A stretch of 15,444 nucleotides of DNA, from the NCBI GenBank assembly GCA_031270875.1, contig JAISXC010000151.1:1-15444 (forward strand), read 5' to 3'. The notes under the pieces were generated by a model. The model did not search any database and was not told the origin of the DNA. It saw nothing but the letters and a program-made list of their open reading frames with translations. Source of the stretch: Desulfovibrio sp. (GTDB lineage: Bacteria > Desulfobacterota > Desulfovibrionia > Desulfovibrionales > Desulfovibrionaceae). This document shows positions 7,548 through 13,208 of this stretch, piece after piece (within the stretch, counting starts at the first letter, position 1; each line of letters opens with the position of its first letter). The position numbers and the translations under genes are program-made.

Positions 7548-8495
7548 TCAAATCTGACGCTTGCGCTTCAAAACATTGCGGACCGCATCCACAATATTAT
7601 CAGCCGTAATGCCGAAAGCCCGCATGAGATAATCCTGTTTTCCCACCTCGCCGAAACGGTCGCGCACACCCACGCGCGCCAAGGGTGCGGGATGGCCCTC
7701 GGCAAGGGTCTCGGCGACGGCGCTGCCCAATCCGCCGATAATGCCGTGATTTTCCGCGGTGACGACCGCTCCGGTTTCGCCGGCGGCCCGGATGACGGCA
7801 TCCGCGTCCAGGGGCTTCACGGTATGGATATTCAGGACGCGCGCCTTGACGCCGTCCGCCTCCAGACTTTCAGCGGCCGCGAGGGCCTCATGCACGCAGA
7901 CGCCGGAGGCCATGATGGCGACATCATGTCCGTCTTTCAGAACATCGGCCTTGTCGGATCTGAATCGGTAGTCCTCGCTGAATACGGATTCCGCCGCCTT
8001 GCGGTACAGGCGTATGTATACCGGGCCCTCCCGGGCGACAAGGGCGGGCAGCGCGGCTTTGAGCTGCACGCCGTCGACGGGTTCGAAAATGGTCATGCCC
8101 GGCAGGGCACGCATGATGGCCACATCTTCAAGGGCCATGTGCGTGCCGCCGTTCAGTTCCGCGCCTACGCCGGGATCGGAGCCGATGATGCACACTTTCA
8201 GCCCGGCATAACAGATCGAAATGGCGATCTGGTCAAAACAGCGGCGGGTCGCGAATGTGGCGAAGGAGTGGATGAAGGGAATTTTTCCGGCGGCGGCGAG
8301 GCCGGCGGCGATACCCGCCATGTTCGCCTCGGCGACGCCCACGTTGAAAGAGCGGTCCGGGAATTTTTCCGCGAAGGGCTTCATGCCGTGTCCACCCATG
8401 AGGTCAGCCTGCACCGCGACGATACGCTCGTCCTTTTCAGCCATTTCCATCATGGCCGCGCAGTAGACGGCGCGCATTTCCTGTTGTTCCCGCAT
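7548..8495 (-). CDS. Transketolase, C-terminal subunit (pyrimidine-binding half)
   Basis: A 315-residue protein matching the second half of transketolase (Pyr domain plus C-terminal transketolase domain). GVAEANM (53-59) holds the cofactor-activating Glu, E56. FATFATRRCFDQI (78-90) and GGTHMALED (116-124) are family landmarks, and the C-terminal domain includes a VLNIHTVKPLD segment at 220-230. It should pair with the N-terminal subunit encoded 16 bases upstream to make a functional two-carbon-transferring ThDP enzyme. Split transketolases are common in anaerobes and in specialised catabolic clusters, where they may act on unusual ketoses. CGGAG precedes the ATG. The stop TGA at 7548-7550 lies 26 bases before the next gene's preferred start. 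Confidence 0.92.
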   Translation of the reverse strand: MREQQEMRAVYCAAMMEMAEKDERIVAVQADLMGGHGMKPFAEKFPDRSFNVGVAEANMAGIAAGLAAAGKIPFIHSFATFATRRCFDQIAISICYAGLKVCIIGSDPGVGAELNGGTHMALEDVAIMRALPGMTIFEPVDGVQLKAALPALVAREGPVYIRLYRKAAESVFSEDYRFRSDKADVLKDGHDVAIMASGVCVHEALAAAESLEADGVKARVLNIHTVKPLDADAVIRAAGETGAVVTAENHGIIGGLGSAVAETLAEGHPAPLARVGVRDRFGEVGKQDYLMRAFGITADNIVDAVRNVLKRKRQI

Positions 8496-8511
8496 GAATT
8501 TGCTCCGCTGG

Positions 8512-9327
8512 TTATTGCAGTTCGCGGAGCGCTTCCTCAGTCTGCTCCGGCGTAAGAGGCATGTTGTGGGACGAGCACTTGTTTTCCGCGATGGAAACGC
8601 CCTTGCCCTTGATCGTGTTCATCACGATGGCCGTGGGTTTGCCCCTGGTCTTTCTGGCGAAGCAGAACGCCTTTTCAAGCTCTCCGAAATCGTGGCCGTT
8701 GATGACCGTGGTCGCCCATCCGAAAGCGGCCCATCGTTTTTCCATGGGGCGTACGGTGTTGATGTCGTCAGTCAGGCCGTCAATCTGCATGCCGTTGTCG
8801 TCAAGAAGCGCCACCAGATTGTCGAGCTTCCGGCTGGCGGCATACATGGCCGCTTCCCATATCTGGCCTTCCTGCTGCTCGCCGTCGCCGATAATGCAGA
8901 ACGTGCGATAAGTTTTCCTGTCGAGGCGCGCCGCAAGCGCCATCCCGACGGCGATGGAAAGTCCCTGACCGAGGGATCCGGCGGTCATGTCCACGCCTGT
9001 GGTAAGACGCATGTCGCAGTGGCTCGGCAAGCGCGTGCCTGGTCGGTTCAACGTCGCGAACAGGTATTTGCTGAAATAGCCGCGCAAGCCGAGCATGGTA
9101 TAGAGAGCCGGCCCGGCATGCCCCTTGGACATGATGAACCGGTCGCGATCAGGCCAGTCCGGCCGGTCGGGTTTGATTTTCATTTCCCTGTAATACAGGT
9201 AGGTCATGGCCTCAATGACGGAAAGACAGCCGCCGACGTGCCCGACACCGAGCCCGCCGATCATGCGCACGAGTGCGCGTCTTGCTTCGCGGGCGAGACC
9301 GGCCAATTCTTCATGCGAATCCTTCAT
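8512..9327 (-). CDS. Transketolase, N-terminal subunit (diphosphate-binding half)
   Basis: A 271-residue protein equivalent to the first half of transketolase. Landmarks are GHVGGCLS (29-36), MSKGHAGPALY (66-76), TAGSLGQGLS (115-124) and the ThDP/Mg motif beginning GDGE at 147-150 and closing with DDN at 176-178. The frame remains open 35 codons upstream, but the ATG at 9327 is chosen: AAGGAAG lies just before it and the protein then begins at the family's usual point. It follows the phosphofructokinase stop by 11 bases and precedes the C-terminal subunit by 16, so the two halves should be made together. Substrate choice cannot be read from motifs; a canonical pentose-phosphate role or an unusual ketose donor are both possible. 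Confidence 0.92.
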   Translation of the reverse strand: MKDSHEELAGLAREARRALVRMIGGLGVGHVGGCLSVIEAMTYLYYREMKIKPDRPDWPDRDRFIMSKGHAGPALYTMLGLRGYFSKYLFATLNRPGTRLPSHCDMRLTTGVDMTAGSLGQGLSIAVGMALAARLDRKTYRTFCIIGDGEQQEGQIWEAAMYAASRKLDNLVALLDDNGMQIDGLTDDINTVRPMEKRWAAFGWATTVINGHDFGELEKAFCFARKTRGKPTAIVMNTIKGKGVSIAENKCSSHNMPLTPEQTEEALRELQ

Positions 9328-9338
9328 AACATCTTCCT

Positions 9339-10691
9339 TTACGCTTGCGGGCGCGGCATATCCGGCGCCTGCAAACCGGAATCCGCCGCCGTGAGAGAGC
9401 CCTGCCCCGTGCATACCAGCACGGACCGCCAAAGAGACGACCGCGGGTTGATTTTCCGGCGTTTTTTTGTGACCAGGGCAAGCGGCAGATGGACGAATTT
9501 GTCCATAATCTGCGCCACAACCATGCCTGTCCGTCCGCTCATGGCGGCGTGCACGGCATGCTGCCCCAGAGTGGCGGCATAAATGCGGTCGTTTATCCCG
9601 GCGGGGACGGAGCGCACCATATAGCTCGGGTCAATATATTTGAAGTGACAGGACAGACCGCGCGAAACGAAATCGGTTTCGATCTCCCGCATCAGGTGCG
9701 CCGCGATATCTCCGAGATGCCTGTTGCCGGAGGCGTCGCTTCCGTCCGGAGCGGAGATAAGCTCCTGTCCCGCGCCCTCGGCCACGGCGATGAGCGCATG
9801 GCCGTTGGCGGCGAGTTTGTTTTCCAGCGCCTCGATCAATCCTCCCCGTCCGTGGAGAACGAAGGGAGATTCGGGCACCAGCACGAAATCCACATCCCGG
9901 TACGCGAGTGCGGCGTGCGCCGCGATAAATCCGGATTCGCGCCCCATCATCCTGACAATGCCGATGCCCCCGCGGACGCTCATGGCCTCGACCTTGGCGC
10001 AACGGAGCGCTCCGACTGTCTTGTCCACAGCGGTTTCGAACCCGAATGAGCGGGGTACGAAATAAATATCGTTGTCAATGGTTTTGGGTATGCCGATGAC
10101 GGCGATGTGTTTTCCCCCCCTGCGGAGCGCCAGATCTATTCCGGCGGCCGCCCTCATGGAGCCGTCGCCGCCGATGACGAACAACATGTTCACATTCAGC
10201 CGTTCAAGAGCGTCAATTACCTCGTCCACCGGTTGCGGCCCGCGGGAAGTGCCCAGAAACGTGCCTCCGATTTCGTGAATGTTGGCCGCGGTGTCCGGCG
10301 TAAGTTCCAAAATTCCCAGTTTGTACGAGGGAATGAGCCCGGACAGCCCGTAGCGGATCCCCAGAACGGAGGATATCTTGTATTCACGGTGGAGCGTGTG
10401 GACGAGAGAGCGGATGACGTCGTTTATGCCGGGGCATATCCCTCCGCAGGTGACGATGGCGGCTTTGGTCTTGGCGGGATCGAAATAGAGATTTTTTCGC
10501 GGACCGGCTTGTTCAAAGGCGAATTCCCGCGCTTTCGTGAATTCCTCGGCCAGCTCGCTGTCTATCGGCAAACGGATGACCGCGTCATCGCCGGCGGACG
10601 GCAGAGCGGACGCCACATGCGCCTTGCCCAGAGTGGAAATGCCGATAACGCCGTGAACGGGGAATTCATATGATCGGGAATGTCTGTTCAT
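9339..10691 (-). CDS. 6-phosphofructokinase, atypical ATP-type PfkA-family member (TP0108-like)
   Basis: A 450-residue PfkA-superfamily kinase, longer than the 320-residue bacterial enzyme because of an N-terminal extension of about 75 residues before TCGGICPGIN (81-90). GGDGS (174-178) contains the Gly that, in known family members, permits ATP. PKTIDND (202-208) supplies the catalytic Asp but has Lys where bacterial ATP enzymes have Gly. MGRESGF is at 249-255. The Gly-plus-Lys combination is characteristic of the long ATP-dependent clade that includes plant and trypanosome enzymes and the TP0108-type bacterial proteins. ATG 10691 is preferred because it overlaps the lacI stop as ATGA; a second ATG at 10706 would add five residues. 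Neither has a good ribosome site, so coupling to lacI is likely. The role in this operon (fructose 6-phosphate or an analogue) is inferred. Confidence 0.87.
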   Translation of the reverse strand: MNRHSRSYEFPVHGVIGISTLGKAHVASALPSAGDDAVIRLPIDSELAEEFTKAREFAFEQAGPRKNLYFDPAKTKAAIVTCGGICPGINDVIRSLVHTLHREYKISSVLGIRYGLSGLIPSYKLGILELTPDTAANIHEIGGTFLGTSRGPQPVDEVIDALERLNVNMLFVIGGDGSMRAAAGIDLALRRGGKHIAVIGIPKTIDNDIYFVPRSFGFETAVDKTVGALRCAKVEAMSVRGGIGIVRMMGRESGFIAAHAALAYRDVDFVLVPESPFVLHGRGGLIEALENKLAANGHALIAVAEGAGQELISAPDGSDASGNRHLGDIAAHLMREIETDFVSRGLSCHFKYIDPSYMVRSVPAGINDRIYAATLGQHAVHAAMSGRTGMVVAQIMDKFVHLPLALVTKKRRKINPRSSLWRSVLVCTGQGSLTAADSGLQAPDMPRPQA

Positions 10692-11698
10692 TTGCACGGC
10701 GCGCATGATTTTCTGACCACCAGTTCCGCTTCAAGGACATACCGGGCATGGAGCCGCGCCCCATTGTCAACGGCGTTGATAATTGCCTCGGCCGCCATGC
10801 GTCCCATCCTTTCCCCCGGGGTTTTCATGGTGGTGATGGGCGGGTTGAAATACGCGGAAATATCCACATCGTCGAATCCGCAGACGGAAACGTCATTGGG
10901 CACCGACAGTCCCTTTTCATGGACGGCCCGGATAGCTCCTATGGCGAGGTAATCGTTGCCGCACAAAACGGCGGTCGGCGGCCCAGGCAGCGCGAGACAG
11001 GCGAGCATGGAGGATTTTCCGTCAAGGAAGGTCGGCAGTTGCGAGCGCACCAACTCCTCGCGGAAGGGGATCTCCCGGTTCGCGTGCACGGCCTTGTAGC
11101 CCGCGAGCCGGTCATAGTTGCGTTTAGCGCAGGCGTATGGGCCGCTGAGAAGCGCAATGCGCCTGTGCCCGAGAGATATGAGGTAATCGACGCCTTCATA
11201 GGCGGCTTTGAAATTGTCGACCGCTATGTAGTTGAACTCCTCTCCGGGCGACTCCCACAGCAGGACTGCCGGAATGCCGTCGTCCATCATGGTTTTGAGA
11301 TACGGGATGTTCGATTTGTCAATTCCGGCCATAATCAGGCCGGAAACGCGCAATTCGTGGTATTTGCGCATGGCGAGCAGTTCCTTTTCCGGCTGGAACC
11401 GGGAGGCCGCGATACGGCAGGAGTAATTGCGCTCGGCGCAGATCTCCTGAATGCCCATAAGGTTGATGGCAAACGCGGAGTAAGCGGAAGAGGGGATGAT
11501 CACGCCAAGGGTGTCGGTTCGGCGGCTGGAGAGGGAAGCCGCTGTCGCGTTGTACACATAATTGCTTTGCCGCGCCGCCTCACGAACTTTCAGGACGGTT
11601 GCCGCCCTGAGCATTTCGGGCGCATTGAATGCGCGTGAGACGGTACTTTGGGAAACCCCGGCGAGCATGGCGACATTTTTGATGGTGGCGCGGCTCAT
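10688..11698 (-). CDS. LacI-family transcriptional regulator
   Basis: A 336-residue repressor. The helix-turn-helix is at residues 4-25 (ATIKNVAMLAGVSQSTVSRA). The hinge helix region NATAASLSSRRT (about 51-62) is followed by a periplasmic-binding-protein-like effector domain beginning LGVIIPSS. Late landmarks are AVLCGNDYLAIGAIRA and DVSVCGFDDVDIS, as in other LacI/GalR proteins that sense a sugar or sugar derivative. GGAAG precedes the ATG. It lies between the alcohol dehydrogenase and phosphofructokinase genes on the same strand and shares a 4-base ATGA overlap with the latter. A LacI-type operator stands at 13009-13022 before the first gene, so it most likely represses its own operon until the pathway substrate or an intermediate appears (inference). 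Confidence 0.93.
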   Translation of the reverse strand: MSRATIKNVAMLAGVSQSTVSRAFNAPEMLRAATVLKVREAARQSNYVYNATAASLSSRRTDTLGVIIPSSAYSAFAINLMGIQEICAERNYSCRIAASRFQPEKELLAMRKYHELRVSGLIMAGIDKSNIPYLKTMMDDGIPAVLLWESPGEEFNYIAVDNFKAAYEGVDYLISLGHRRIALLSGPYACAKRNYDRLAGYKAVHANREIPFREELVRSQLPTFLDGKSSMLACLALPGPPTAVLCGNDYLAIGAIRAVHEKGLSVPNDVSVCGFDDVDISAYFNPPITTMKTPGERMGRMAAEAIINAVDNGARLHARYVLEAELVVRKSCAPCK

Positions 11699-11738
11699 GG
11701 CTGCTTCCGTTGGTTGATGACCATACGCGGAGCGAAAT

Positions 11739-11763
11739 CCGGCGCCGGAAATCCGGACGCCGG
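11739..11763 (-). repeat. GC-rich inverted repeat between the alcohol dehydrogenase and lacI
   Basis: In the 71-base gap, CCGGCG (11739-11744) and CGCCGG (11758-11763) can form a six-pair GC stem. The 12-base palindrome TCCGGCGCCGGA lies at 11738-11749. No T-run follows on the minus strand. It may modulate read-through from the alcohol dehydrogenase into the regulator gene; this is inference. Confidence 0.35.
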
Positions 11764-11769
11764 AACATG

Positions 11770-12918
11770 TCAGTAGTGTTCTTCGAGCAATGTGAGAATC
11801 TGTTTCGCTGTGGCCTTGCGTGGATTGTTGTCCATAAGGCGTCTGGCTTTGGCCGCGCGTTCCGCCGTGGCTTCAAGGGCGTCGTGGGGCACGCCGTGCG
11901 CTTTCAGGCCCGGGGCGATGCCGACGTCGCCCAGCAGCGCGCGCATGGCGCCGATGCCCTCGCGGGCGGACTCCAGCGCCGTGTTGCGGGGTTCAACGCC
12001 GAGAATATGCGCCACCTGCGCGTATTTCTCGGGCGCCGCGATGCAGTTGAAGCTCATGCCCATTGGCGCGAGGATCGCCATGGCAAGCCCGTGCGGCACT
12101 TTACAGGCGACGGGCAGGTTGGTGCCCACCGCGTGGATGATGCCGTTCTGGGTTTGGGAGAATCCCATGCCCGCGAGCGTCGCGGCGTAGAGCATGGCGG
12201 CGCGGGCTTCCCTGTTGGCGCCGTTGGCGTAAGCCTTGCGCAGGTTCGCCGCGATAAGCCTCATGGCCTGAAGATTGTAGGCGTCGGTAAACGGCGTGGC
12301 GGCAAGACCCACAAAGGATTCCATCGCATGAACGAATGCGTCGAGCCCCGTCATGGCCGTGATGTGAGGCGGCAGGCCGATGGTCAGATCCGGGTCAAGC
12401 AGGACGACACTTGCGTACATGTAATCGCTGACAACGCCTATTTTGGCGCCGCTTGCCGGATCGCTCAGGACGGAGATGGAAGTCACCTCGCTTCCCGTGC
12501 CCGCGGCGGTCGGTATATACATGGCCGGAAGGCACTGGTTCTTGACCATGTGCATGCCGAAGTACTTTTCGATTCCGCCTTCGTTGGAAAGCAGCACCAG
12601 GGCGGCTTTGGCCGTGTCAAGAGAGCTGCCTCCGCCGATGCCGACGACGCAGTCGGCCTTGAACGCCTTGGCCGCGTCGGCGCAGACCCGGATGGAATCC
12701 GCTGAAGGTTCAAGTTCGGCCTTGTCGAAAGTTTCAAATGCGAGGCCCGTATCCGCCAGGGATGATTTCAGCGGGTCAAGCAATCCCAGGGCCGCGATGC
12801 CCGGATCCGTCACGATGAAGACCCGCGAGCCCCCAAGGCGGACAATTTCGGCCCCGGCCTTGGCAATGGCCCCGAAGCCGTAAACTATTTTGGGAACATT
12901 GTTCAGAGCGTAAATCAT
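11770..12918 (-). CDS. Iron-containing alcohol dehydrogenase
   Basis: A 382-residue group III (iron-type) alcohol dehydrogenase, the first gene of the minus-strand operon. GGGSSLDTAK (95-104) binds NAD(P); PTAAGTGSE is at 136-144. Metal ligands expected from the family are all present: D193 and H197 (GLDAFVHAME), H262 (IIHAVG) and H276 (PHGLAMA). In FucO-like enzymes a further His occurs four residues after the third ligand; here that position is T266. The expected Gly three residues later is also replaced (P269). Such enzymes interconvert alcohols with aldehydes or ketones, including glycerol, 1,2-propanediol, 4-hydroxybutyrate and sulfoacetaldehyde/isethionate in different relatives. A GGAGG lies ten bases before the ATG. 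Regulation is probably through the LacI operator about 90 bases upstream. The substrate is unknown. Confidence 0.92.
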   Translation of the reverse strand: MIYALNNVPKIVYGFGAIAKAGAEIVRLGGSRVFIVTDPGIAALGLLDPLKSSLADTGLAFETFDKAELEPSADSIRVCADAAKAFKADCVVGIGGGSSLDTAKAALVLLSNEGGIEKYFGMHMVKNQCLPAMYIPTAAGTGSEVTSISVLSDPASGAKIGVVSDYMYASVVLLDPDLTIGLPPHITAMTGLDAFVHAMESFVGLAATPFTDAYNLQAMRLIAANLRKAYANGANREARAAMLYAATLAGMGFSQTQNGIIHAVGTNLPVACKVPHGLAMAILAPMGMSFNCIAAPEKYAQVAHILGVEPRNTALESAREGIGAMRALLGDVGIAPGLKAHGVPHDALEATAERAAKARRLMDNNPRKATAKQILTLLEEHY

Positions 12919-12984
12919 TGGCGTGCGGCCTCCGTCGGATTGGCTGTGACAAGGCGGATATTGTACGCGGGAAATACAGGGGAT

Positions 12985-13059
12985 ATGGTAGCCAAGTTGT
13001 ATTATTTATGCAAGCGTTTTCATAAAATATTTTAGGGACAGTATTTTTAATTTCCACAA
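12985..13059 (-). promoter_or_regulatory. Putative promoter region of the operon
   Basis: Two sigma-70-like pairs can be drawn on the minus strand. One is TTGTGG (13054-13059) with TAAAAT (13029-13034), spacer 19, placing the start in or beside the operator. The other is TTGCAT (13008-13013) with TACCAT (12985-12990), spacer 17, with the operator covering the -35. Both would be repressed by a protein bound at 13009-13022. Neither is a strong consensus match, so the exact start is undecided. Confidence 0.4.
13009..13022. promoter_or_regulatory. LacI-family operator
   Basis: TGCAAGCGTTTTCA has the classic LacI/GalR form: two 7-base half-sites with a central CG. It sits in the extended palindrome TATGCAAGCGTTTTCATA (13007-13024), in which seven of nine positions are symmetric. 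It lies 91 bases before the alcohol dehydrogenase ATG and overlaps both candidate promoters. The obvious ligand is the LacI-family protein encoded by the second gene of the operon. Confidence 0.75.
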
Positions 13060-13073
13060 TAACAATATGTTAT
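13059..13073. repeat. Short inverted repeat upstream of the operon promoter
   Basis: ATAACA and TGTTAT are perfect complements around a central ATA. The repeat lies just upstream of a candidate -35 hexamer and about 37 bases from the LacI operator. It may bind a second regulator, or simply reflect the local AT-richness. A TTGTGA half-site resembling CRP/FNR-family sites directly abuts it (plus-strand TCACAA, 13075-13080), but no matching second half is visible. Confidence 0.35.
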
Positions 13074-13078
13074 ATCAC

Positions 13079-13097
13079 AAAAAAAAATAAAAAAAAA
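13079..13097. other. A9-T-A9 tract
   Basis: Nine A, one T, then nine A on the plus strand, inside an otherwise GC-rich genome. For the minus-strand operon it lies upstream of the promoter, where it could act as a bent or UP-like element. For RNA reading out of the metal ATPase gene it is a T9-A-T9 run about 110 bases past the stop, but no good stem precedes it. The remaining stretch 13098-13208 shows only short weak stems and no gene. Confidence 0.5.
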
Positions 13098-13208
13098 TTG
13101 CGCGGCGAATAAGAGGTAACGATTTCATAAAAGTTGACCGGACCCCCAGTCCACAAAAGACGACGGACCTCCCGCTTTCGGCATTTTGAGGGCTATCTCC
13201 CGAAGGTC

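Noticed and set aside
7512..8555. 347-codon plus-strand open frame opposite the transketolase C-terminal subunit
   Set aside because: Composition is that of an antisense shadow; the minus-strand transketolase motifs are decisive.
13079..13097. Intrinsic terminator of the metal ATPase gene using the T-rich run
   Set aside because: The T-run on the minus strand is not preceded by a convincing GC stem; nearby pairings are only three to four base pairs.
13131..13152. Possible insertion-sequence end near the string TTGACCGGACCCCC
   Set aside because: No transposase, no matching second terminal repeat and no target duplication is visible in the window.
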